A stretch of 64,000 bases of DNA from the NCBI GenBank assembly GCA_041859095.1, contig JBHEKY010000027.1, forward strand, positions 1-64,000, in the 5' to 3' direction. The notes below the pieces were generated by a model. It was not told the origin of the DNA. It made no database searches and saw nothing but the letters and a program-made list of their open reading frames with translations. Position 1 is the first letter of the stretch. Each line of letters starts with the position of its first letter. Shown here one piece after another: positions 9,142 through 16,669 of this stretch. The position numbers were made by a program, and so were the translations under genes. The stretch is from UBA1422 sp041859095 (lineage in GTDB: Bacteria > Bacillota > Clostridia > Peptostreptococcales > Anaerovoracaceae).

Positions 9142-9504
9142 TTGAAATACAAAATTGGAGAAATCATCTTCCGAGAGGAAGAGGTAGAAATCAACAGCGG
9201 CGCACCGGCAGTCCGCCTGATGGTTAGAAACACCGGAGACCGAACCATACAGGTTTGCTCCCACTACCATTTTTTTGAATGCAACAGCGCATTGAAATTT
9301 GACCGTGAGAAAGCATACGGCATGCGTCTTGATATCCCATCAGGCAATGCAGTCCGGTTCGAACCGGGCGAGGACAAGGAGATACAACTAGTTGAGTTCA
9401 AAGGAGAGCGCAAGCTCTATGGGTTTGCCGGTTACACTATGGGTGCACTAGACGATCCGTCAGTGAAAGCCGCAGCCATGAAAAAAATCAGGGAGGTGGA
9501 GTAA
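9142..9504 (+). CDS. ureB: Urease beta subunit
   Basis: A 120-residue subunit with the family features GEIIF, NTGDRTIQVCSHYHFFECNSALKFDR, the GMRLDIPSGNAVRFEPGE block and a KLYGFAGYTMGALD end. I prefer TTG 9142 because CCGGAGGTG (9127-9135) is well placed for it; GTG 9133 would lie inside that ribosome site. It ends one base before ureC starts. It packs between the gamma and alpha subunits of urease. Confidence 0.95.
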   Translation: MKYKIGEIIFREEEVEINSGAPAVRLMVRNTGDRTIQVCSHYHFFECNSALKFDREKAYGMRLDIPSGNAVRFEPGEDKEIQLVEFKGERKLYGFAGYTMGALDDPSVKAAAMKKIREVE

Positions 9505-11226
9505 ATGGCATTTAAAATGAAACGGGAAGAGTATGGCAGTATTTTTGGGCCGACCGTAGGCGATAAAATGCATTTGGCGGATACAGACCTGATCATCGAA
9601 ATCGAAAAAGATTATTACGAAGGTCACTACGGAGACGAAACTCTTTCCGGAGGCGGAAAATCCTTTCGGGACGGCATGGCTCAAATTTCAGGAAGAACTT
9701 CTGAAGAGGGCGTGCTGGATGTGGCGTTCACCAATGTGGTGATTCTGGATCCGATTCTTGGTATCGTCAAGGGTGACATTGGTGTCAAAGACGGTCTGAT
9801 TGTAGGTATCGGTAAGTGTGGAAATCCACATACCATGGATATCACACCGGGTTTGGTGGTAGGTGCTTCCACGGAAGTAGTTTCCCTGGAAGGCGGCATG
9901 ATTGCAACAGCCGGAGGGTTGGATGGACACATCCATTTTGAATCTCCGGATCAGTGCTGGGAGGCCCTGGCCAACGGTATCACCACCATGATCGGCGGAG
10001 GGACTGGGTCGAAAACGTTGGGCATTGAAACTCCCGGACCCTGGCATCTCAAGCAAATGATTGAGGCCCACGAAGGATTGCCTGTCAATGCAGGGTTTTT
10101 GGGAAGAGGGAATTCCTCTCTGCCCGAAACCATTCGTGAGCAGGCCATTAGTGGGGCCATTGGTATGAAAATACACGAAGATTATGCCGCCACACCGGAG
10201 GTGATTCGATGTTGTCTGGATGTGGCTGATGAATATGACTTTCAAGTGCAGCTCCACTCAGATACCCTGAATGAAAGCGGATTTGTAGAAAGCACCATTT
10301 CTGCTATCGGTGGTCGGACCATTCATGCGTATCATACAGAAGGTGCCGGTGGTGGACACGCTCCAGACATTATGCGTGTTTGTGGGGAGCCGAATATCAT
10401 TCCGTCCTCCACAAATCCAACCAATCCGTTTACGGTCAACACGGTCTCGGAACACCTGGAAATGATTATGGCAGCCCATCATTTAAATCCACGCATTCCT
10501 GAAGATGTGGCATTTGCGGACTCCAGGATTAGAGGCGAAACCATTGCTGCAGAGGATATTTTCCACGACATCGGCGCTATCAGTATTCTCAGCTCGGATT
10601 CTCAGGGAATGGGAAGAGTAGGGGAATCCGTTTTGCGCAGCTGGCAACTGGCTTCCAAGATGAAACAACAACGTGGTCCCTTGCCGGAAGACCGGGAAGG
10701 AAACGACAATGAGCGTGTGCTAAGATATCTGTCCAAGTATACCATTAATCCAGCCATCGCCTATGGGATCAGCGATTATGTGGGTTCCCTGGAACCGGGG
10801 AAACTGGCGGATATCGTCATATGGGACCCCAGATTTTTTGGCGCAAAGGCCCAAATGATTTTCAAATGCGGGGCTATTGTGTACTCCTATACAGGAGACG
10901 TGAACGCCTCCATTGAGTGGAGCCAACCCATTTTCTATCGCAAGCAATATGCAGCCTATGGCAACAATCTGAACCGGTACAACAAGATATTTGTTACTCA
11001 GGCAGCCATTGACAATGGTATCGCCAAGCAAATGCCTTATTCGGCAGAAAAATTCCTGCCGGTTCGCAATACCAGGCATATTGGAAAGGCAGACATGGTA
11101 CGCAATCATGCCTGTCCGGATATTAAGATTGATCCGGAAACCTACAAAGTGTTTATCGACGGAGAACACATCACCTGCGAAAGTGTGGATGTATTGCCAT
11201 TGACGCAACGGTATTTCTTCCGTTAA
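9505..11226 (+). CDS. ureC: Urease alpha (catalytic) subunit, active-site flap Cys replaced by Ala
   Basis: A 573-residue nickel hydrolase of normal length. Metal ligands are present: H142 and H144 (DGHIHFESP), carbamylated lysine K222 (GAIGMKIHED), H251 (LHSDTLNES), H277 (HAYHTEGAGGGHAPDI) and D365 (SSDSQGMGRVGE). The mobile flap normally reads MVCHHL. Here it reads MAAHHL (residues 322-327), so the conserved flap cysteine (Cys319 in Klebsiella numbering) is Ala324, while the catalytic histidine next to it is kept. All other catalytic residues that I can place are present, so the enzyme should be active, possibly with altered pH response and resistance to thiol-directed inhibitors. Confidence 0.97.
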   Translation: MAFKMKREEYGSIFGPTVGDKMHLADTDLIIEIEKDYYEGHYGDETLSGGGKSFRDGMAQISGRTSEEGVLDVAFTNVVILDPILGIVKGDIGVKDGLIVGIGKCGNPHTMDITPGLVVGASTEVVSLEGGMIATAGGLDGHIHFESPDQCWEALANGITTMIGGGTGSKTLGIETPGPWHLKQMIEAHEGLPVNAGFLGRGNSSLPETIREQAISGAIGMKIHEDYAATPEVIRCCLDVADEYDFQVQLHSDTLNESGFVESTISAIGGRTIHAYHTEGAGGGHAPDIMRVCGEPNIIPSSTNPTNPFTVNTVSEHLEMIMAAHHLNPRIPEDVAFADSRIRGETIAAEDIFHDIGAISILSSDSQGMGRVGESVLRSWQLASKMKQQRGPLPEDREGNDNERVLRYLSKYTINPAIAYGISDYVGSLEPGKLADIVIWDPRFFGAKAQMIFKCGAIVYSYTGDVNASIEWSQPIFYRKQYAAYGNNLNRYNKIFVTQAAIDNGIAKQMPYSAEKFLPVRNTRHIGKADMVRNHACPDIKIDPETYKVFIDGEHITCESVDVLPLTQRYFFR

Positions 11227-11276
11227 ACCAAAGACAAGACAAACCAATGCATCGCAAAGGAGAGCAGGAAGAACCT

Positions 11277-11807
11277 ATGAGACAGTATAAGCAAGATAGG
11301 ATTATCATTGATAAGGTGTTGGGAGACGTTTCAGAGCTTCGCTTGGGAAACAGGCAGCTGGACCCAGTGTTGCTTCAGCATGAGCAGTTGGAAAAACCCC
11401 ACCAAAAAGTCACATCAAAAGGCGGCTTCACCATGGGGATTTCCCTGGAAACAGGGCAAAAGCTCTTCGGCGGAGCGGTGCTGTGGGTGGATGATGAGAC
11501 CGTCGTGTTTGTGGAATTAGCGGAAGAGGACTTACTGGAGGTAACCCCGTCGGGCAATTTAGAATGGGCCAGGGTGGCGTTTAATATCGGCAACTTCCAT
11601 CATGCCGCCTACTTGTATGAAGAAGCCATTCGCATCCCATACGATGAAGGGTTGGAAAGAATGCTCATTCGACTAGGCGTGCAGTACTCTCGAAAAGTAG
11701 CCAAACTGGACGGCATTCGAGCCAACGCACCGGCAGACCATAGCCATAAACCGACCCATCATGAGCATCCCCACAGTTCCAACCACCATGACCATCATGA
11801 AGGATAA
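11277..11807 (+). CDS. ureE: Urease accessory nickel chaperone UreE
   Basis: A 176-residue protein with the UreE peptide-binding N-domain, a GNFHHAAYLYEE segment that includes the conserved metal-site histidine, and a histidine-rich tail (about 10 His in the last 23 residues, DHSHKPTHHEHPH onward) that would bind nickel. ATG 11277 is chosen over ATG 11247 because AAAGGAGAG lies between them at a workable distance. It delivers Ni2+ to the UreDFG-urease assembly. It ends 4 bp before ureF. Confidence 0.93.
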   Translation: MRQYKQDRIIIDKVLGDVSELRLGNRQLDPVLLQHEQLEKPHQKVTSKGGFTMGISLETGQKLFGGAVLWVDDETVVFVELAEEDLLEVTPSGNLEWARVAFNIGNFHHAAYLYEEAIRIPYDEGLERMLIRLGVQYSRKVAKLDGIRANAPADHSHKPTHHEHPHSSNHHDHHEG

Positions 11808-11811
11808 TTCC

Positions 11812-12504
11812 ATGAACAAAAATCAATTATTTTCATTGTTACAATTTGCCGGTGGGACATTTCCCACCGGCGCTTTCAGCCAGTCCTGGGGACTGGAAAC
11901 TTATGTTGCCACAGGCAGAGTCCATGACTTAAAGAGTTTCCAGGAGTTCCTTCAGGCCTACATACAAGGCGTTCTGGCGCATTTCGAAGGTCCCGTTTTA
12001 TGTCATGCATATCAGCTGATGCAAGATGAAACGATCATGGACCGTCATGTACTGGAGCCACTGGAGGAACTGGTTACCGCCATGCGTATGACTCGCGAGA
12101 GTCGGGACGCATCCCACCGGACCGGCAAAGCATTAATGCGGATTGCATCCACAATGCTGGACCGGAAAGATTTGACCACGTACTATGAATCCCAAAAAGA
12201 AACCGGCATCAATTATCCGGTTGCCTTTGGCTTATTAGCCGCCCTGATGGGGATTCCAAAGGAAGAGGCTTTGGCGGCATTTATTTTTTCTGCAGTGAAT
12301 GGGATCGTGCAAAGTGGCGTGAAACTCATCCCTTTGGGCAACGGAGAAGCGCAGAAAATGATTCTTCAGAGTTATGAATCCATTGGAAATGCTGTGGAGG
12401 AAGCCCTGGCGACGCCGTTTGAGGAAATCTATTCATTCTGCCCAGCCTTCGATCTGGCATCCATTCATCATGAGGAGTTGGAGACTAGGCTATACATGTC
12501 ATAA
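11812..12504 (+). CDS. ureF: Urease accessory protein UreF
   Basis: A 230-residue helical protein. The GGTFPTGAFSQSWGLETYVATGRV opening is the UreF signature. The in-frame ATG at 11761 would lie within the UreE His-tail, so ATG 11812 (after GAAGGA) is the start. UreF bridges UreD and UreG and gates GTP-dependent insertion of nickel and CO2 into the apo-urease. Confidence 0.94.
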   Translation: MNKNQLFSLLQFAGGTFPTGAFSQSWGLETYVATGRVHDLKSFQEFLQAYIQGVLAHFEGPVLCHAYQLMQDETIMDRHVLEPLEELVTAMRMTRESRDASHRTGKALMRIASTMLDRKDLTTYYESQKETGINYPVAFGLLAALMGIPKEEALAAFIFSAVNGIVQSGVKLIPLGNGEAQKMILQSYESIGNAVEEALATPFEEIYSFCPAFDLASIHHEELETRLYMS

Positions 12505-12558
12505 CCCTGGACTACCAGCGATATTTATCTCATTTACACTGAAAGAAGGGAAGCTTCC

Positions 12559-13164
12559 ATGAGAAAACCAATTAAAATAGGGGTAGGCGGACCTGTGGGG
12601 TCCGGTAAAACCGCACTGATAGAGCGTTTGTGCAAAAGTCTTTCTGCCGAATACGAAATCGGTGTCATCACCAATGATATTTTCACCAAAGAAGATGCCT
12701 TGATTTTGACCCGTGCCGAAGCATTACCGGAAGATCGAATCATTGGTGTTGAAACCGGAGGTTGTCCGCATACAGCCGTGCGGGAAGACATTTCCATGAA
12801 TCTGGACGCCATCGATACCCTGAACAAGCGGTTTCCTAATCTGGACATTATTTTTGTGGAAAGTGGCGGAGACAATCTGGCGGCTACATTTAGCCCTGAG
12901 TTGGTGGATGGGTTGATTTTTGTCATTGATGTGGGAGAAGGCGAAAAGATACCACGAAAAGGTGGACCAGGTATCACCAAGTCAGATTTATTGATTATTA
13001 ATAAAATCGACATAGCGCCTTATGTGCACTCAAGTCTGGAAGTGATGGAACGGGACACCCTGAAAATGCGGGGAGACAAACCTTATGTTTTTACCAATCT
13101 TTTTGACGGAACCGGTTTGCCTCGGGTGATACAATGGATTAAAGAAGATCTACTGTTTGAATAG
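12559..13164 (+). CDS. ureG: Urease accessory GTPase UreG
   Basis: A 201-residue SIMIBI-class GTPase. P-loop GGPVGSGKT begins at residue 10. The nickel-binding Cys-Pro-His motif is in ETGGCPHTAVREDISMN, followed by FVESGGDNL and the base-recognition NKID. It couples GTP hydrolysis to nickel delivery. RBS GAAGGGAAG lies upstream of the ATG. Confidence 0.97.
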   Translation: MRKPIKIGVGGPVGSGKTALIERLCKSLSAEYEIGVITNDIFTKEDALILTRAEALPEDRIIGVETGGCPHTAVREDISMNLDAIDTLNKRFPNLDIIFVESGGDNLAATFSPELVDGLIFVIDVGEGEKIPRKGGPGITKSDLLIINKIDIAPYVHSSLEVMERDTLKMRGDKPYVFTNLFDGTGLPRVIQWIKEDLLFE

Positions 13165-13173
13165 GAGCCTTTT

Positions 13174-13998
13174 GTGAAAAATACCCTTGGCACACTCAAC
13201 TTAATATTTAGAAGAAGGCAAAACGGGAAGACCTTTTTGGCATGCCAACATTACCAATTGCCGTTACAGGTTTTGACGCCGTTTTATTCTGACGATGATG
13301 GCACAGCCTTTGTGTACTTGCTAAACCCAAGCGGTGGAATTCTGCAAGGGGATGTTTTGGTAACTGATGTTAAAGTGGAGTCTGGTGCACGTGGGTTCAT
13401 CACAACCCCTTCCGCAAACAAGTTTTACAAGATGGATGAAGGGCATGCCACTCTGACCAATCGAATTCGAGTGGAAAAGGGAGGCGTTTTGGAATATATG
13501 CCGGAGTACAATATTCCTTTCGCCCAGTCTTCGGTGGTTCAGGAAACTACGTTCGACCTTGACCGAGATGCGACCCTTTTGGCTTTTGATATGATCGTAC
13601 CCGGCCGAATTGAAAAAGGAGAGTTTTTTCAATATGATCTATATTCTTCAAAGACCAGCATCCGTGTAGATGGACATATGCTAGTCCATGAGGTGGCAAA
13701 AATTCAGCCCAAAACAAATGACCCTCAGGGGATGGGAATCTTGGAGGGGAACAAAATTTATGGGACAGTTTTTTTATATCACAAGGATCTAAACCCGGAG
13801 TTAAGGGACGCCATAGTAGAACTCTTTCATGCTCGACCTGAAGTGACCGGTGGCATCACTTATCTTACTGAATCTCTGGCAGTGGTGAAGCTTCTGGGGA
13901 ACCACATCCATGATTGTCAGGTGGTGATCCAAGAAATCTGGAGGCTTGCCAGACTGTCTATTCTTGGGAAAGACGTGGTGAGGATGAGGAAGTACTGA
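13174..13998 (+). CDS. ureD: Urease accessory protein UreD
   Basis: A 274-residue beta-rich protein with the family landmarks LLNPSGGILQGDVL, TTPSANKFYKM, LEYMPEYNIPF and DMIVPGR. It is the scaffold that binds urease alpha-beta and UreF-UreG. It starts with GTG, TAGGAG 6 bp upstream, and closes the urease operon. No nickel or urea transporter gene lies in the cluster. Confidence 0.92.
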   Translation: MKNTLGTLNLIFRRRQNGKTFLACQHYQLPLQVLTPFYSDDDGTAFVYLLNPSGGILQGDVLVTDVKVESGARGFITTPSANKFYKMDEGHATLTNRIRVEKGGVLEYMPEYNIPFAQSSVVQETTFDLDRDATLLAFDMIVPGRIEKGEFFQYDLYSSKTSIRVDGHMLVHEVAKIQPKTNDPQGMGILEGNKIYGTVFLYHKDLNPELRDAIVELFHARPEVTGGITYLTESLAVVKLLGNHIHDCQVVIQEIWRLARLSILGKDVVRMRKY

Positions 13999-14012
13999 GC
14001 TAATAAAATCTG

Positions 14013-14044
14013 AAAAGACCCGTCGGCGAACCAGCGAGTCTTTT
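14013..14044. terminator. Bidirectional terminator after ureD
   Basis: A hairpin bounded by AAAAGAC and GTCTTTT, with two internal mismatches and a CGAA loop, lies between the convergent ureD gene and the small membrane gene at 14064-14219. The A-run and T-run on either side fit termination in both directions. Confidence 0.7.
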
Positions 14045-14063
14045 TATTTGCTTTTTTATTCGG

Positions 14064-14219
14064 TTAGTTTTCGGAATTATCTCTATCCATGACAGCCTTG
14101 TACACACATGTTTTGCAACCTTTTGGTGCCGGGTTAGAATCATCATACAGGAATAGCGCTGCGGCAGATATGGATGCGAACAAAGCGAAAACAAGCAAAA
14201 TTGGCAGAATGCCTTTCAT
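14064..14219 (-). CDS. Small single-span membrane or secreted protein
   Basis: A 51-residue ORF read on the minus strand. Its N-terminus is hydrophobic (MKGILPILLVFALFASISAAALF), followed by a short polar tail with a C-x-x-C pair (GCKTCVYKA). An AAAAGGAGGT ribosome site lies at the right distance from the ATG. It could be a membrane-anchored redox or metal peptide. No family was recognised. Confidence 0.6.
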   Translation of the reverse strand: MKGILPILLVFALFASISAAALFLYDDSNPAPKGCKTCVYKAVMDRDNSEN

Positions 14220-14294
14220 GTGCTTACCTCCTTTTAAACGGTAATAATATGTTTTTTGTTACCCATTTCACCAAAAATCAACCAAATATTTTCT

Positions 14295-14323
14295 TTGCCC
14301 TTTCGACCAAAGTTGTGTATAAT
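14295..14323 (+). promoter_or_regulatory. Sigma-A-type promoter for the 66-residue membrane protein
   Basis: TTGCCC (14295-14300), a 17-bp spacer and TATAAT (14318-14323), about 33 bp before the ATG at 14357. Confidence 0.6.
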
Positions 14324-14356
14324 GACCTCGTTAGGCAACAGAGAGGGAACAACATT

Positions 14357-14557
14357 ATGTTTGAATTTTTATCTGACGTTTTAAATACTACAATTTTTAT
14401 TGCCGGAATCGGCGCATTGATTCTTGCCATTCCCACTATCGTATTTTTATACTTGGCTTCTAAGGTTAAGGACGGCCCGGAGTACCATCATCATCACATT
14501 TTTTTAGCCGTAATGGCATTGGCCTTATTTGGTGGAGTGTTCTTTAACATGATCTAG
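14357..14557 (+). CDS. Small two-span membrane protein
   Basis: A 66-residue protein with two hydrophobic helices separated by a polar loop containing four consecutive histidines (DGPEYHHHHIFL). ATG 14357 follows GAGAGGG and a good promoter; the longer upstream frame lacks both. The His run could bind a metal, and the gene lies next to a nickel enzyme cluster, but this is only proximity. Function is unknown. Confidence 0.6.
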   Translation: MFEFLSDVLNTTIFIAGIGALILAIPTIVFLYLASKVKDGPEYHHHHIFLAVMALALFGGVFFNMI

Positions 14558-14580
14558 AAGCGCTGCAAAATAAAAAAACG

Positions 14581-14610
14581 AAAGACTATATGCCCATATA
14601 GTCTTTTTTA
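14581..14610 (+). terminator. Intrinsic terminator
   Basis: AAAGACTATAT and ATATAGTCTTT form an 11-12-bp stem around GCCC, followed by a T-run. It ends the small membrane gene ahead of the radical SAM operon. Confidence 0.85.
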
Positions 14611-14635
14611 TTTGCACGTCTTGTGAGAATAAATA

Positions 14636-15805
14636 ATGAGTGAACCTAATCGATTCACGGAGTATAATATGAATATAACAATTTATTCAATGAAACGGAG
14701 AGCTACATTGACGACTGATTTTGTATTAGAAGACTATTTGCGAGACGGAGTTGCTGGCATTATCCGAGACCTGAGCAAACTATCCGCAAGGAACCCCAAG
14801 GAAAGCATTTTCATGTTGAAATACGCCCTTGCAGGAAAAAAGGCAGCAGCCCGAAGGGAAGCGGCCATCAAACGTGGAGAGCACATCCCACCTTTTCTCA
14901 TAGCCAGTGTCACCAGCGCGTGCAACTTGCATTGCGAAGGCTGTTATGCCCGGGCAAGGGACATCAATGGTTGCGAAGACCATGAATCTTCGTCACAGCT
15001 CACAGACGCCGAATGGATAGGCATCTTTGAAGAGGCAAAGAACTTGGGTATCGGGTTTGTCCTGGTGGCAGGAGGGGAACCCTTGCTGCGAAAAGAGCTT
15101 ATGGCAAGGTTGGGGAAAATCCCGGATATCATTTTCCCGGTGTTCACCAACGGAACCCTGATTCAGGATGACTATATTACACTTTTTGACAAGCATCGGA
15201 ACTTGGTTCCCATCATTAGCATTGAGGGCCACCAGGAAGCCACCAATGATCGCCGTGGACATGGGATTTATCAGCAAGTTCAAGATGCCATGGACAAATT
15301 GAATCGAAAGAAGGTTTTCTTTGGGGTGTCCATTACGGTGCAAAGCGATAACCTAAAAGAGGCCTGTTCCAGAACCCTTCTTCAGACTCTTTCCACCAGC
15401 GGATGTAAAGTCGTTTTCTATGTGGAATATGTGCCGGTGGATGCCGGATCTGAAACAAAGGAGTTGGAGGAAAGGGAACGAACCTATTTAGAACAACAAC
15501 TGATAAAAATCCGAAAGGAATTCCCCGGAATGATTTTTATTTCCTTCCCTGGCGATGAAAAGGAATCGGGAGGTTGCCTGGCAGCCGGTCGTGGGTTCTT
15601 CCACATTAATTTCGACGGCAGTGCCGAGCCATGTCCTTTTTCGCCATATTCAGACACCAACATCAGGGAAATGACCCTGGCGGAAGCCATGGAATCCCCA
15701 CTGTTTGTAAAACTTCGGGATAGCGATATGCTTAGGCAGGAACACACAGGTGGTTGCGTGCTATTTGAACAGGAGGAATCCGTCAAAAGTTTGTTGCATT
15801 TGTAA
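14636..15805 (+). CDS. Radical SAM protein with C-terminal auxiliary cluster region
   Basis: A 389-residue radical SAM enzyme. A helical N-terminal region of about 85 residues precedes the CNLHCEGC motif (C96, C100, C103), which binds the SAM-cleaving 4Fe-4S cluster. The GGEPLL SAM-binding segment follows. C-terminal cysteines in GGCLAAG, EPCPF and GGCVLF suggest a SPASM/twitch-like auxiliary cluster. It is the first gene of a five-gene operon with an ArsM-like methyltransferase, a Cys-rich peptide, a second radical SAM protein and a thioredoxin system. A role in modifying the peptide is inferred, not known. No specific family name could be assigned. Confidence 0.8.
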   Translation: MSEPNRFTEYNMNITIYSMKRRATLTTDFVLEDYLRDGVAGIIRDLSKLSARNPKESIFMLKYALAGKKAAARREAAIKRGEHIPPFLIASVTSACNLHCEGCYARARDINGCEDHESSSQLTDAEWIGIFEEAKNLGIGFVLVAGGEPLLRKELMARLGKIPDIIFPVFTNGTLIQDDYITLFDKHRNLVPIISIEGHQEATNDRRGHGIYQQVQDAMDKLNRKKVFFGVSITVQSDNLKEACSRTLLQTLSTSGCKVVFYVEYVPVDAGSETKELEERERTYLEQQLIKIRKEFPGMIFISFPGDEKESGGCLAAGRGFFHINFDGSAEPCPFSPYSDTNIREMTLAEAMESPLFVKLRDSDMLRQEHTGGCVLFEQEESVKSLLHL

Positions 15806-15849
15806 CAAAGTTACGGAGCGAATGCGACGAACTGAGGTATAAGTATACT

Positions 15850-16488
15850 ATGAGCGCAAAAGAGACACAATTGCATCAAGAAATCCAAGACCGTTATGAA
15901 AGGGAAGCAGGCTCTTGCTGTTCTTTGGGATGCGGAAGCACCCTTGACTCTCTGGGCATAGTCCATGGAGAACGGATTCTCGACTTGGGCTGCGGCCGTG
16001 GGGAAGAAACACTGCAAGCTGCGGAGTTGGTTGGCCACAAAGGATTGGCTACAGGCCTGGATTTAACTGAAGCGATGGTAGCCAAAGCCAGAGAAAATGC
16101 TGCACAAGCCGGTTTGGAGAATGCCAAATTTGTGCAAGGGGATATTGAAACCTTACCGTTCCCAAATGACAGCTTTGACGGGGTAATGAGCAATTGCGTC
16201 ATTAACCACGCGCAAGACAAAGGGAAGGTTTACCGTGAAATAAGGCGGATCCTTCGGGTCGGAGGCAGATTTGTAGTTGCCGATGCGGTCACCAAAGTTC
16301 CCCTCCCAGAAGAAGTGAAAAACGATCCGGAAGCCTGGGCGCAATGCTTTGGTGGAGCGGTCACCGAAACAGAATACTTGAAAGCCATCCAAGCAGCTGG
16401 CTTTTCAGAAATTTATATCTTAAATAGAAGAGAATACATCAAAAACGGATATGATTTCGTCAGCTTAACCATTAAAGCTGTGAAATAA
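15850..16488 (+). CDS. ArsM-like SAM-dependent methyltransferase
   Basis: A 212-residue class I methyltransferase. Motif I is ILDLGCGRGEETL, with the TGLDLTEAMVAKARENA and NCVINHAQDKGKVYREIRRILRVGGRFVVAD blocks of the arsenite methyltransferase family. The N-terminal GSCCSLGCG and the cysteine in AWAQCFGGA match the positions of As(III)-binding cysteines in ArsM; the usual C-terminal cysteine region is absent. It could methylate arsenite. Its place directly before a short Cys-rich peptide makes thiol or peptide methylation an equal alternative. RBS GAGG precedes the ATG. Confidence 0.8.
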   Translation: MSAKETQLHQEIQDRYEREAGSCCSLGCGSTLDSLGIVHGERILDLGCGRGEETLQAAELVGHKGLATGLDLTEAMVAKARENAAQAGLENAKFVQGDIETLPFPNDSFDGVMSNCVINHAQDKGKVYREIRRILRVGGRFVVADAVTKVPLPEEVKNDPEAWAQCFGGAVTETEYLKAIQAAGFSEIYILNRREYIKNGYDFVSLTIKAVK

Positions 16489-16511
16489 ATGCACTCAAGG
16501 AGGAAAAAAGA

Positions 16512-16619
16512 ATGAAGAAAGTCACAACAAAAAAGGCAAATGCTTCTTGCTGCTCCAACTTCACGACAGCGCAGTGCTGCTCCAAATCGTCAAAGATTGT
16601 AGCCGGTTGTCATAACTAA
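16512..16619 (+). CDS. Candidate Cys-rich ribosomally made peptide precursor
   Basis: A 35-residue ORF with a strong AAGGAGG site (16497-16503). Residues 1-11 are basic and leader-like (MKKVTTKKANA). The rest holds five cysteines: C13-C14 and C22-C23 in two ASCCS/AQCCS units 9 residues apart, plus C33 in the GCHN end. It lies between an ArsM-like methyltransferase and a radical SAM-SPASM gene, and a hairpin without T-run follows the stop. Small size, tandem Cys pairs, strong translation signal and maturase neighbours support a RiPP precursor or a thiol metal-binding peptide. It resembles in concept, but I could not equate with, known clostridial Cys-rich rSAM targets. Confidence 0.65.
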   Translation: MKKVTTKKANASCCSNFTTAQCCSKSSKIVAGCHN

Positions 16620-16625
16620 TCAAAT

Positions 16626-16647
16626 GAGGCAGCTTTCGGGCTGCCTC
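16626..16647 (+). terminator. Hairpin after peptide gene (read-through attenuator)
   Basis: GAGGCAGC, TTTCGG loop, GCTGCCTC: a perfect 8-bp stem 6 bp after the peptide stop, followed by AAACTACT rather than T-run. Such hairpins behind precursor genes usually raise precursor mRNA relative to downstream maturase. Confidence 0.55.
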
Positions 16648-16669
16648 AAACTACTTATTGGAGGAAGAA

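Noticed and set aside
11761..11811. Longer UreF start
   Set aside because: It would lie within the UreE His-rich tail; ATG 11812 has a ribosome site and matches family length.
14636..16619. Reading the radical SAM plus ArsM-like pair as a plain arsenic-resistance operon
   Set aside because: No ArsR, ArsB/Acr3 or ArsC is present, and the ArsM-like protein lacks the usual C-terminal cysteine region. Arsenic methylation remains possible but not the best overall reading.
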